Positions 51,857 to 61,176 of a stretch of DNA of 64,000 nt are shown here, piece by piece; positions within the stretch are counted from its first letter, which is position 1; each line of letters opens with the position of its first letter. The notes under the pieces are model-generated. The model was not told the origin of the DNA, did not search any database, and was given only the letters and a program-made list of their open reading frames with translations. The stretch lies in assembly GCA_003512955.1 (NCBI GenBank), contig DOTG01000040.1, positions 172,426 to 236,425 of the forward strand. Direction: 5' to 3'. A program made the position numbers and the translations under genes. The stretch is from Marinilabiliales bacterium (GTDB taxonomy: Bacteria > Bacteroidota > Bacteroidia > Bacteroidales > SZUA-534).

Positions 51857-52753
51857 ATGTCAAAAAGGGAATCAATTTACAGGTACAGCTTAATCATAAA
51901 GAAGTTAAGGAAACATCCTGCAACCTTTATTGAAATCTCAAATTTTCTTGCTTTTGAATCCGAACTGCAAGAATATAACTTCAATGTATCAAAGCGAACT
52001 TTTCAACGTGATCTTGAAGACATACGTTCTATTTATAATATTGATATTCAGTACGATTTTTCCAGAAGGGTATATTTCATTGATTTTGAACAGCAACCTG
52101 AAATCAATAAACGAATTATGGAGGCCTATGACATTTTTAATGCGCTAAATATGGCCGATAGGCTTTCAAGTTACATCCATTTTGAGAAACGGAAACCACA
52201 AGGTACTGAAAGCCTTTATGGATTGCTTCATGCCATTCAAAATCACGTTCAAATATCCTTTTCTTATCAAAAGTATTGGGAAGATAAATTGACTTTACGA
52301 ATAGTTGAACCCTATGCACTCAAAGAATTTAAAAATCGATGGTATATTCTTGCAAATGACATGAAAGATCAGCAGGTTAAAAGCTTTGCCCTTGATCGTT
52401 TGAATAATTTAGAAATTTCCCGAAAGCAATTCAAATTTCCAAATCATTTTAATGTTCATGAATATTATAAAAATTGTTTTGGAATAATTAGTCCAAATAA
52501 TTTAATACTTCAAGAAGTAATCCTTTCATTTGATTCATACCAAGGAAAATACATCAAATCGCTTCCTCTACATGAAACCCAAGAAATTTTAAAAGATGAT
52601 AACAATGAACTATTGATAAAATTAACACTTTATATAACTTATGATTTCATTATGGAGTTACTTTCTTTCGGTGAAAATTTAAAAGTTATTTCACCTGATT
52701 GCCTTATTGTGGATTTGAAAAAAGCGTACCAGAATGCCTTAAATCGTTATTAA
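51857..52753 (+). CDS. WYL-domain transcriptional regulator
   Basis: A 298-residue regulator. The N-terminal helix-turn-helix (about 8-60, VSKRTFQRDLEDIRSIYNID) binds DNA, and the WYL domain (about 120-200: ISFSYQKYW, LKEFKNRWYILAND, KSFALDRLNNLEI) binds a ligand, possibly nucleic acid. WYL proteins often control defence genes. It lies 2 bp from the lipoprotein gene. Confidence 0.87.
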   Translation: MSKRESIYRYSLIIKKLRKHPATFIEISNFLAFESELQEYNFNVSKRTFQRDLEDIRSIYNIDIQYDFSRRVYFIDFEQQPEINKRIMEAYDIFNALNMADRLSSYIHFEKRKPQGTESLYGLLHAIQNHVQISFSYQKYWEDKLTLRIVEPYALKEFKNRWYILANDMKDQQVKSFALDRLNNLEISRKQFKFPNHFNVHEYYKNCFGIISPNNLILQEVILSFDSYQGKYIKSLPLHETQEILKDDNNELLIKLTLYITYDFIMELLSFGENLKVISPDCLIVDLKKAYQNALNRY

Positions 52754-52835
52754 ATATCAATAAAAATGTAACTCATTGGTAATCATCATTTTTTTTTCAA
52801 AATACAGCAATACCTTATTAATAGATTTCAATAAA

Positions 52836-52860
52836 AAAGCCCCCGGTACTGGAGGCTTTC
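52836..52860. terminator. Bidirectional terminator between WYL gene and gcvT
   Basis: AAAGCCCCCGG and GGAGGCTTT form a stem with one mismatch around GGTACT; A and T rich ends on both sides. It lies between convergent genes. Confidence 0.7.
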
Positions 52861-52872
52861 GTATTTTAACAA

Positions 52873-53979
52873 TTATTTACTTTCAAAAAAAGGCGGTTTG
52901 GTAACCACTGCTTTCAGGTTTTTGTTACGTATCTGGATGTAGATTTCGGTTCCCTCTTTCCACCAACCTTTGTTCAGGTAGGCCATCCCGATTCCCAGGT
53001 TGGTCAACGGCGACATGGTTCCGGAAGTTACTTCGCCAATTTCGCTGCCCTGGGCATCAACTACTTTGTAATGCTGACGGGGAATTCCTTTATCAATCAT
53101 CACAAAACCTTTTAAACGGGGCTCCACACCATCGTTTTTTTGCTTTTCCCAAACCTCACGATCTATGAAATGGTTTCCATCCACAAATTTGGTAATCCAG
53201 CCTAAACCTGCCTGAATGGCTGAGGTTTCATCGTTAATATCGTTACCGTACAGGCAAAAACCCGATTCCAGGCGCAGGGTATCGCGGGCACCCAATCCAA
53301 TAGGTTTGATACCGAATCCGGCTCCGGCTTCAAAAACGGCTTTCCATAGTTTTGCACCATCATTGTTGGCCACATAAATTTCGCAACCTCCTGAGCCGGT
53401 ATATCCAGTAGTTGAAAAGATGACATCTTTAATACCGGCAAAATCACATTTCTGGAAGGTGTAATATTCCATGTCCACCACATTGGCGGTAGTAAGTTTT
53501 TGCATGGCTTTTAAAGCTAATGGCCCTTGAATGGCCAACTGGCAGATTTCGTCGGAGGCATTGTACAATTCCTTGCCAATAACCATTCCCATTGCGCGGG
53601 CATGTTTTTCGCACCAGGCCCAGTCTTTATCAATATTAGCGGCATTTACCACCAACAAATAGGTTTCGGTATTAAAGCGGTAAACCAACAGGTCGTCCAC
53701 AATACCCCCTTTTCCATTGGGGAAGCAACTGTATTGAACCTTTCCGTCGAAAAGCTCGGCCACATTGTTTGAGGTTATTTTTTGTACTAAATCGAAAGCT
53801 TTGGGGCCTTTCACCCAAAATTCACCCATGTGCGATACATCAAAAACACCTACTTTTTCACGTACAGTTAGGTGTTCGTCCTTTATTCCAGAATATTCAA
53901 TAGGCATGTTGTATCCGGCAAATGGTGCCATCCGGGCCCCCAATGCTTCATGAAACGAAGTAAACGCGGTTCTCTTCAT
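52873..53979 (-). CDS. gcvT: Aminomethyltransferase (glycine cleavage T protein)
   Basis: A 368-residue tetrahydrofolate-dependent enzyme of the glycine cleavage system, forming 5,10-methylene-THF. MAPFAGYNMPIEYSGI, GVFDVSHMGEF, TGYTGSGGCEIYV, RDTLRLESGFCLYGND and SGTMSPLTNLGIGMAYL are typical. The ATG at 53979 (MKRTAFTSFHEAL) was chosen for the usual N-terminus; an ATG at 54024 would lie in the promoter. A TACATTTG box lies at 54022-54029. It is monocistronic. Confidence 0.95.
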   Translation of the reverse strand: MKRTAFTSFHEALGARMAPFAGYNMPIEYSGIKDEHLTVREKVGVFDVSHMGEFWVKGPKAFDLVQKITSNNVAELFDGKVQYSCFPNGKGGIVDDLLVYRFNTETYLLVVNAANIDKDWAWCEKHARAMGMVIGKELYNASDEICQLAIQGPLALKAMQKLTTANVVDMEYYTFQKCDFAGIKDVIFSTTGYTGSGGCEIYVANNDGAKLWKAVFEAGAGFGIKPIGLGARDTLRLESGFCLYGNDINDETSAIQAGLGWITKFVDGNHFIDREVWEKQKNDGVEPRLKGFVMIDKGIPRQHYKVVDAQGSEIGEVTSGTMSPLTNLGIGMAYLNKGWWKEGTEIYIQIRNKNLKAVVTKPPFFESK

Positions 53980-54021
53980 TGGTATTTTTTTTATGTTTGT
54001 TTTGGATCTGAAAATTTTGGG

Positions 54022-54029
54022 CAAATGTA
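54022..54029 (-). promoter_or_regulatory. -7 promoter element for gcvT
   Basis: On the minus strand TACATTTG is an exact TAnnTTTG match, 43 bp before the chosen start. Confidence 0.5.
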
Positions 54030-54149
54030 ACCATTTGCACCATGAATGATCTGTATTTTTTTCTATTAGAAAACAGATTTGAGAAATTACCGGTTATTTT
54101 TTTTGAAAAATAGCTACCTTTATTTTATAACAATTAAGCCCAGAACACT

Positions 54150-55367
54150 ATGAAAAAAACTTACACAACTTTATTTATTTTAGTTTCAGTTTTTTTAGCA
54201 ACTATAAATAGCCTGTCTGGATTTTCCTTAGAAAATCTGAAATCAGAAGATACCTTACTACACGATATGCAATTGGTAAAACCTACCATTAATTTCAATG
54301 AACCCAATGGCGGGTTTTACAGCGAATACATTGATGTATCATTAAACACTATTTTTTATGGAGCCGTTGTACAAAATGTGGGACAAGTAAGCTCCACAGA
54401 GGTTTTTCTTGAGATAAAGGTTCTCGAAGGTTATTCCGAAAATGTTCTGGACACCTATTATTCTGACACCATTAATGTTCTGGAACCGCTTGAAATAGAT
54501 ACCATCCAGTTTGAGCGTTCTTTTATTACTTGGAATAAAGCAATTCCTATTGGTGAATTTAAAATTATCTATCTGCTAAAAAGTAATTTGATTGAAGATG
54601 ATTTATCAAACAATACAGATACGCTATCGTTTGAGCTTTTTCATCCCGATTGGGTAAATGTATCAAGAAGTACCACGCCAACCGGAAGTCTGGATATTGA
54701 AACTTTAGGTTTTAGTAATTTTATTGGTACAACATTAAAATTAAAAAATCATATACATCAGATTGTTCGCATGGAGGTTGAATTACCAAATGTTTGGAAC
54801 AATAACGGGGGACTTGTTGCCCATATTTATGAAAATCAAAAGTTATTAATTTCAATACCATTTACAATTTATCCTGATAATTATGCCTCGGCTGATTTTT
54901 ATCTTTCCGGGTGCCTCCATAATCTTTTATATCCTGATAGTCTTTATTATTTTGGGATATCAATTGAAAATATTGCTACCAAAGAATTAGGTTTATCCAT
55001 TGGAATTGATACTTCAAATTTTCACAACTTTGAATATGAAAGTATTGCCAATATAGATGGAACCTGGACTACTTTGGATTTTGTTCCTGCCATCCGCCTG
55101 GTTTTTGATCCTGAAGGAATCCCGGAACACAAGAATTCTATAAATTTTAACCTTTTCCCAAACCCTGTCAATCAAACTCTTTACCTGACACAGGTCGCAA
55201 ACTCATCAATCACTATTCTGAATATGCTTGGTCAAGTCATACATCAAGACTTTTCAATAAATGAAACATGGAATTTGGATGTAAGCCATTTTAACAATGG
55301 TCAGTATTTGGTCAAAGTTGCTAATCAAAACGGGTATGGATTTAAGAAAATGGTGATAACTCATTAG
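54150..55367 (+). CDS. Exported T9SS-target protein
   Basis: A 405-residue protein. A signal peptide (TLFILVSVFLATINSLSG) is followed by a CARDB-like beta region (about 60-150; IPIGEFKIIYLLKSN), another beta domain, and a C-terminal sorting domain (about 335-405: FNLFPNPVNQTLYL, TILNMLGQVIHQ, FNNGQYLVKVANQNG) of type IX secretion. It should be exported across the outer membrane. The function of the middle part is unknown. The squalene-cyclase-like gene starts 10 bp downstream. Confidence 0.85.
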   Translation: MKKTYTTLFILVSVFLATINSLSGFSLENLKSEDTLLHDMQLVKPTINFNEPNGGFYSEYIDVSLNTIFYGAVVQNVGQVSSTEVFLEIKVLEGYSENVLDTYYSDTINVLEPLEIDTIQFERSFITWNKAIPIGEFKIIYLLKSNLIEDDLSNNTDTLSFELFHPDWVNVSRSTTPTGSLDIETLGFSNFIGTTLKLKNHIHQIVRMEVELPNVWNNNGGLVAHIYENQKLLISIPFTIYPDNYASADFYLSGCLHNLLYPDSLYYFGISIENIATKELGLSIGIDTSNFHNFEYESIANIDGTWTTLDFVPAIRLVFDPEGIPEHKNSINFNLFPNPVNQTLYLTQVANSSITILNMLGQVIHQDFSINETWNLDVSHFNNGQYLVKVANQNGYGFKKMVITH

Positions 55368-55377
55368 ATAATGAAAA

Positions 55378-56331
55378 ATGGAATTTAATAATCAGGTAAT
55401 ATCCTGGCTCCTTCAGGGTGACCCGGCCATCCAATATCAGGTGTACCGCGATTTGTTAGGAATTGAGAGACCCGATATTCAGCAATCCATAGAATATGCA
55501 GGTTGGGGGGCGCAATTCCTGGCCCAGCAAAACCCTTCGGGCCATTGGGGACGTGGATTTTATCAGCCTAAATGGATTTCGTCGCATTACATATTGCTTG
55601 ACTTAAAACATCTGAATATATCAAAAGATTGCATCCCGGTTCATCAAACGCTGAAATTGGTTGTTACCCATGAAAAAGGACACGATGGCGGAATCAACCC
55701 GAGTGGTTCCATCAATAATAGCGATGTTTGCATTAATGGAATGGCCCTCAATTATCTGTCCTACTTCCGGGTACCACAGGAAGACTTGCATTCAGTAATT
55801 GATTTTATTGTTTCACAGCAATTACCCGATGGAGGTTTTAACTGCCGATGGAACCGCTCGGGTGCCCGTCACAGCTCCATGCATTCTACTTTGTCCGTCT
55901 TGGAAGGGATTCAGGAATATTTGGCCAATCAATATTGCTACCGGGAAGAGGAATTAAAAAGAATGGCAGGTGAATCGCGAGAGTTTTTGTTAGCTCATAA
56001 ACTTTATCAATCGCACAGGACCGGAGAAATAATGGATAAAAAAATGATGACTCTGTCCTACCCTCCCCGTTGGTATTATGATATTTTAAAGTCGCTGGAA
56101 TATTTCCGTTCAGCCCACATTGGATATGATGAAAGGATGCACGAAGCATTAACAATTATCCTGAAAAAGCGGCGAACCGATGGAACCTGGAACCTTCAGG
56201 GAAAGCATCCGGGACAGACCCATTTTGAGATGGAAAAACCCGGAAAGCCCAGCCGGTGGAATACGTTACGGGCATTACGGGTATTAAAACATTTCCAATG
56301 GGATGAATCAAAAGGTGCGTCTTTGCAATAA
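55378..56331 (+). CDS. Squalene-cyclase-like alpha/alpha-toroid protein
   Basis: A 317-residue soluble protein. Repeated helix pairs with motifs QNPSGHWG, QLPDGGFNC and RRTDGTWNL are QW-like repeats of the squalene cyclase/prenyltransferase toroid fold. It is too short for a complete squalene-hopene cyclase and lacks the DXDD motif, so a cyclase activity is unlikely. It lies 10 bp from an exported protein gene but has no signal peptide itself. Confidence 0.75.
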   Translation: MEFNNQVISWLLQGDPAIQYQVYRDLLGIERPDIQQSIEYAGWGAQFLAQQNPSGHWGRGFYQPKWISSHYILLDLKHLNISKDCIPVHQTLKLVVTHEKGHDGGINPSGSINNSDVCINGMALNYLSYFRVPQEDLHSVIDFIVSQQLPDGGFNCRWNRSGARHSSMHSTLSVLEGIQEYLANQYCYREEELKRMAGESREFLLAHKLYQSHRTGEIMDKKMMTLSYPPRWYYDILKSLEYFRSAHIGYDERMHEALTIILKKRRTDGTWNLQGKHPGQTHFEMEKPGKPSRWNTLRALRVLKHFQWDESKGASLQ

Positions 56332-56433
56332 CTCATTATTTTCTTTCATTAGGACAGTTATTGGTGATTTTGTGGCTAAATTACATATGTCCACAAAATC
56401 CACCCAGCAACTAAAAACTTGGAATCCTTAATC

Positions 56434-58419
56434 TTAGAATCTATCGGAAACGGCTTTCACAATTTTATAAGTTGTAAGCTGATTGCCTTGAATAATCTGC
56501 AAAAAATAGATACCTGAATCCACCGTTTCTCCAAAGTTATTCTGGCCTTTCCATTCAAAGCAATTATTTGCCATTTGGCTTACTGATTTTTCAAAAACCA
56601 ATTGCCCCGAAAGGTTGAATATTTTCAGTATTACATTCTCCGTAGTAATTTTCGGGCTGGTAATCTGTAAATTATCAGTCATGGGATTTGGGTAAAGAAT
56701 CCAATTTTGGTTTTGATTGTAATTAATCGAGTTTTCAATAACAATTGGATCTGTTTCCCAAATTTGCGCGGTATCCTGATTCGAAACGTGCAAATTGTCA
56801 AACCAAAGAACTTTTTCGCCCATATTTCCATGTTCCGCCACAATTTCGAACCGGTCAACGGCTTTCCAGTCGAATTTTCCCTGTGGATTATACCAGGTAT
56901 CCACATCCCACGAACCCTTTTCAATAAAGTCAGTAAAAGGAATTCTCAGGTGATGCCAATAACTATCCATCGGAATATCAGAATTATCGAGGGTTATACC
57001 CATCCGCCAGGGATGATCGGAATCGTCTGTTTTTGTATCAATGAACCGTAAATCGAATTTGGTAGTGGCATCCACCCCACGGACAAAACAATCGAAGGCG
57101 TAATTTTCAGAAACCAATTTCGATAAATCTTTATCGGGATTAAAGTTAAATCCAATGGAACTGTATTGGCTCGCGTTTTCCCATTTCAGGCAATAGTTGC
57201 CATTGTTTGGAAGTTCATGGGCATAAAAATCAATGGCCTGGGTACCAATGGCTGCATCAAGGATGTTTGTTTCAATATAATCGGAATACATCCGAAAGCC
57301 CACACTATCGGGCAATAAAGTGTATTCGTGTTGTTCAGGTACGGTTAATCCCAAACTCTCTACCAACGAAACATTTAAATCGTAATCAAACATTTCCGAT
57401 GAATTTTTATTAAAAATGCCAAACCCCCCCTTATATTCCCACAGAGCCCACGGAACCTGGTTTTCTTCAAAATATCCGCGTACGGTTTGGTGCCAAAAAT
57501 CCCGGTCGGTGTCAGGGCTGTTTGGCATGTAAACCCCGAATTCACCACAGAAAATATCCACATTCCGTGAATTTTTAAACGCTAAAGCAACATCAATATG
57601 GCTTTTTACTTTGGCAATAGTTCCATCGTTGTGGTAATTGTTCAAGCTGCTTTCAATCCAGGTTCCTTTCAGTGATGCTGGACATTCGGGCATTGCAGTA
57701 TCGTTATAGGGAAAAGGCACTCCGCTCAAATCGGTCATTGAAGGAGTTGACCATGAAGCCCCCTGATGGGTGAATAAAAAGGGTTCGTAAAAATGAAAGG
57801 TGTACCAGAGTTTTGAATCGGTATAAACCGGGAGTTTACTGAGCTCATAAATACTGTTGAATTCGGCTCCACCAACAATGATATAATGTTCTGTATCCTC
57901 AGTCCGGATGGCATCGATGGCATTTTTCTGGATGGTACCCCAGGTAGAAGTGGTGATTCCATGTGGCTCATTTAATACTTCATAAATAATATATTTTGAC
58001 CGGTTTTTATAATGTGCTGCCATCTGTTTCCAAACCTTGTTCAGTATCGTTCCCACATTAGGACTGGTATTTACCGAAGGGTTGAAAGTGTGGTTATCAA
58101 TAATTAAATATATTTGAAACATTTCGGCCCAACTTACAACTGAATCGAGAAACTGGACAAATAGCGGATCCAATGTATAATCAACACTTTCGGTCACCAT
58201 TGAGTGAAGGTTTATGGGTAAACGGACCACATCGCATCCCAGGCTTTTTAGATTTTCAAAATCCTTGTAAGTGAATTTTGTAAATTGCATCTGATGGGCA
58301 TTTTCTGCCTGAAACCAACCCGAAAGGTTAAACCCCTTTTGAAAAGGAATCTGTGATTTTAGAGCAATAAATAATCCCGAAACCAATAATAATAAGGAAA
58401 TGAGTAATAGTCTTTTCAT
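56434..58419 (-). CDS. Secreted glycoside hydrolase family 5 with T9SS tail
   Basis: A 661-residue exported glycanase. Signal anchor 1-20, GH5 barrel about 25-340 with the acid/base YEVLNEPHG (Glu151) and nucleophile FCGEFGVY (Glu293), then a carbohydrate-binding-like beta domain (about 370-560), and a T9SS tail (about 575-661: WILYPNPMTDNLQI, SGQLVFEKS, GIYFLQI). It likely cleaves cellulose, mannan or another beta-glucan at or outside the outer membrane. No SusCD pair is present nearby. Confidence 0.92.
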   Translation of the reverse strand: MKRLLLISLLLLVSGLFIALKSQIPFQKGFNLSGWFQAENAHQMQFTKFTYKDFENLKSLGCDVVRLPINLHSMVTESVDYTLDPLFVQFLDSVVSWAEMFQIYLIIDNHTFNPSVNTSPNVGTILNKVWKQMAAHYKNRSKYIIYEVLNEPHGITTSTWGTIQKNAIDAIRTEDTEHYIIVGGAEFNSIYELSKLPVYTDSKLWYTFHFYEPFLFTHQGASWSTPSMTDLSGVPFPYNDTAMPECPASLKGTWIESSLNNYHNDGTIAKVKSHIDVALAFKNSRNVDIFCGEFGVYMPNSPDTDRDFWHQTVRGYFEENQVPWALWEYKGGFGIFNKNSSEMFDYDLNVSLVESLGLTVPEQHEYTLLPDSVGFRMYSDYIETNILDAAIGTQAIDFYAHELPNNGNYCLKWENASQYSSIGFNFNPDKDLSKLVSENYAFDCFVRGVDATTKFDLRFIDTKTDDSDHPWRMGITLDNSDIPMDSYWHHLRIPFTDFIEKGSWDVDTWYNPQGKFDWKAVDRFEIVAEHGNMGEKVLWFDNLHVSNQDTAQIWETDPIVIENSINYNQNQNWILYPNPMTDNLQITSPKITTENVILKIFNLSGQLVFEKSVSQMANNCFEWKGQNNFGETVDSGIYFLQIIQGNQLTTYKIVKAVSDRF

Positions 58420-58650
58420 AGTTCTAAGTGATAAAAATTCATTTTAAAAAATAGTATGTTTTAATGATGCCTGATTTTTAAAGGTAAAAATAGTGAATAA
58501 TCAATGTATCTGGGTTTGTTTGTAAAAATAAGTAGTACGAAACAACACAGTTGATTTAAAAAGTTAAATCTCTTATCTTCATTTTTTCACAAACCATTGA
58601 AGATTAATGTTACAAATTTCATATCTTCCATTTTTCAAAAAATTTAAAAA

Positions 58651-59229
58651 ATGACTGATAAAATCCGTTGCCAATGGGTGGCTAACCAGCCCGGGATTTA
58701 CACCCACTACCACGACCATGAATGGGGCGTTCCGGTGCATGACGACAAACTGCTTTTTGAATTCTTGGTACTTGAAGGCGCCCAAGCCGGGCTATCATGG
58801 TTGACAATTCTAAAACGCCGCGAGGGTTATCGAAAAGCGTTTGCGGATTTTAATGTTGAAAAAGTAGCCCTGTTCGATGATGAGAAGGTGGAAGAACTGA
58901 TGCAGGATATCGGTATCATCCGCAACCGGTTGAAAATAACAGGTACCATTCAAAATGCCAAAGTGTTTATCGCTATTCAACGGGAATTTGGTTCGTTTAG
59001 TAATTATATGTGGCAATTTACCGGAGGAAAACCCATCCAAAACCAATTCAAAACGATGAAGGAAGTCCCTGCAACAAGTTCAATTTCAGACTTAATTTCG
59101 AAAGACCTTAAAAAACGGGGAATGAAGTTCGTCGGTTCTACCATTATTTATGCACATATGCAAGCCACCGGAATGGTTAACGATCACCAAACCGACTGTT
59201 TCAGGTACCCTGAACTTTCAAAAAAATAA
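58651..59229 (+). CDS. tag: DNA-3-methyladenine glycosylase I
   Basis: A 192-residue base-excision repair enzyme that removes 3-methyladenine. RCQWVANQ, YHDHEWGVPVHDDKLLFEFL, EGAQAGLSW, and DHQTDCFRY, with the Zn ligands Cys and His near both ends, are Tag signatures. It stands alone, followed by a palindromic repeat copy. About 90 bp upstream is AT-rich, no clear promoter. Confidence 0.95.
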   Translation: MTDKIRCQWVANQPGIYTHYHDHEWGVPVHDDKLLFEFLVLEGAQAGLSWLTILKRREGYRKAFADFNVEKVALFDDEKVEELMQDIGIIRNRLKITGTIQNAKVFIAIQREFGSFSNYMWQFTGGKPIQNQFKTMKEVPATSSISDLISKDLKKRGMKFVGSTIIYAHMQATGMVNDHQTDCFRYPELSKK

Positions 59230-59288
59230 CCGGGGAACTCTAAAATTAGCCGCCGATAAAAACATGGTTAAATGAATACCACGTTATT

Positions 59289-59391
59289 TCCGCAAGTCAC
59301 GGGGTGACCAATTGAACACCAATTGTTTGCCCTCTTTGTGTCAAATTGAGTCACCCCGTGACTTTCAACGGTTTCCTAGATGACTTGCGGA
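59289..59391. repeat. 103-bp palindromic element, copy C
   Basis: Ends TCCGCAAGTCA (59289-59299) and TGACTTGCGGA (59381-59391), inner arms as in copy B. Together with copy B it flanks 10.4 kb in direct orientation. It lies in the 247-bp gap between tag and menD, otherwise empty. Confidence 0.85.
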
Positions 59392-59476
59392 TTTAAGCTA
59401 CCAATTTGTATTTGCTTGAGATTTTAGCAAAAACATTCATCGGATGGCTTTTCATAGTTGGCTCAGTCCCTTACTA

Positions 59477-61153
59477 TCAATGCGCTTGCAGGTAATTTTT
59501 ATAAACCTCAGCAGAAACTTCGGCTGGGGTAAACACCTCTAACACTGTAGCACCGGCATTTGTGTCTAAAAAAGAGGGAAGCATCTGGTTAAGCTCAATT
59601 TCGTTGGAAGCCTTTAAATAATAAACATGAAAAGCCTTGCAAATCATTTTAACAGATGCATGATGAGGAGTCTCAAATAATGGAAGATGTCCGGAATTGG
59701 CAGGTCCTGGTATCAAACGGAAAATATTGCCCCCGTTATTGTTGATGACTAAAATCCTAAGGTTCTTGGGTAACTGGTTAAACCAAAGCGCATTTGAATC
59801 ATAAATAAAAGCTACATCGCCGGTGATTAACACGGTAAGCTTATCATCGGCCAAGGCAGCTCCGGCAGCTGTGGAACTGGAACCATCAATACCGCTTGTG
59901 CCCCTGTTCGAATAATAATTGATGAAAGGGTTCTTCCTGAAAAATTCGATGTACCGGACCGGCGAACTGTTTCCGGTATGTAGGTTCAATGGTTTAGCAA
60001 TTTTTGCAAAAAAAGTATGGTACACCATAAAATCACTCCAGGGAACCGTCATTATAAACTTATCGTGAAGGCTCTGCTGCTTTGCATTTGCTTTCACCCA
60101 GGTTTGTAAGTAGGTTTCGTTTTTGGCTTCCACTTTTTTGTTCAAATATTTAAATAAAAAAAACGGATTACCTGTTACCTGCTTAGTCAAGCAATTGTAA
60201 GTGTCCACCTTTCGGGAACTCAAATCTACATCCCAATGCAAAGCCGGTTTTACTTTTCGTAAAAATTCTTTGATTCTTTTCGAAACCACTGGTCCCCCAA
60301 TGGTGATAAGCAAATCAGGCCGGTACAATAATTCATCATCCGAAGTTAGTGATAGCAATAATTTTTCGACCGAATGAATGATACCTTTCCCGGAAAGGTT
60401 GCTGTTTGCCGATGCAATTACCGGGATGTTTTTTTGCTGAACTAGCTGATTCACTGCTTGGTTCAGTTCTTCGTCGGGAAGATAAATCCCACAAACAATA
60501 AGGATTTTAGCGGATTGACTCCATTCTTCAATCAATTGCTTATGTATTTTAGTTTCAATTTTTTGTTGTTGGTCCCCAACTGATTTCGGAATTGAAACCA
60601 AGGCACACGTGGTGGTTTCATACAAAGGTTCCCGCAAAGGGACATTGATGTGCATGGGTCCTCCCGGAAATACCATGTGCCATTTGAACATCCGTTCCAA
60701 ATAATTACTGGCTTCAGCTTTTAACTCTTCAGTTTCGTCCACAGGCAGATCGATCGAATGGCTGACAAATTTCTGAAACACCCGTGACTGCCTGATGGTC
60801 TGTCCATCTTCCTGTCCAATCAACTCAGCAGGCCTATCGGCTGTAATAGCAACCAACGATATTTCCTGGTAATAGGCTTCGGCCAACGCGGGAGCCAGAT
60901 TTAATACCGCCGTCCCGGAAGTGCATACCACAGCAACGGGTTCGTGTAATTGCCGGGCTAACCCCAATGCGTAATAACCCGCACTCCGTTCATCAATAAT
61001 GGAATAACAGGTAAATCCCGGATGGTTGGCAAACGAAATAATCAAAGGGGCATTTCTGGAGCCCGGACACAGTACCACTTGTTTTATGCCAAAAGAATGG
61101 CATTTCTCTACCAAAATTTGAACTATTTGCTTGTTACTGGCCGTGTATTCCAT
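59477..61153 (-). CDS. menD: SEPHCHC synthase (menaquinone synthesis)
   Basis: A 558-residue ThDP enzyme, 2-succinyl-5-enolpyruvyl-6-hydroxy-3-cyclohexene-1-carboxylate synthase. VVLCPGSRNAPLIISFANHP, VCTSGTAVLNLAPALAEA, and SNRGTSGIDGSSSTAAGAAL with NNNGGNIF are MenD motifs. The ATG at 61153 was chosen; upstream frame runs into the isochorismate synthase gene. Third gene of the thioesterase-isochorismate synthase-menD unit, 23 bp after the second. Confidence 0.95.
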   Translation of the reverse strand: MEYTASNKQIVQILVEKCHSFGIKQVVLCPGSRNAPLIISFANHPGFTCYSIIDERSAGYYALGLARQLHEPVAVVCTSGTAVLNLAPALAEAYYQEISLVAITADRPAELIGQEDGQTIRQSRVFQKFVSHSIDLPVDETEELKAEASNYLERMFKWHMVFPGGPMHINVPLREPLYETTTCALVSIPKSVGDQQQKIETKIHKQLIEEWSQSAKILIVCGIYLPDEELNQAVNQLVQQKNIPVIASANSNLSGKGIIHSVEKLLLSLTSDDELLYRPDLLITIGGPVVSKRIKEFLRKVKPALHWDVDLSSRKVDTYNCLTKQVTGNPFFLFKYLNKKVEAKNETYLQTWVKANAKQQSLHDKFIMTVPWSDFMVYHTFFAKIAKPLNLHTGNSSPVRYIEFFRKNPFINYYSNRGTSGIDGSSSTAAGAALADDKLTVLITGDVAFIYDSNALWFNQLPKNLRILVINNNGGNIFRLIPGPANSGHLPLFETPHHASVKMICKAFHVYYLKASNEIELNQMLPSFLDTNAGATVLEVFTPAEVSAEVYKNYLQAH

Positions 61154-61176
61154 AGCTGGTGGAGTTGTCGGTTTCT

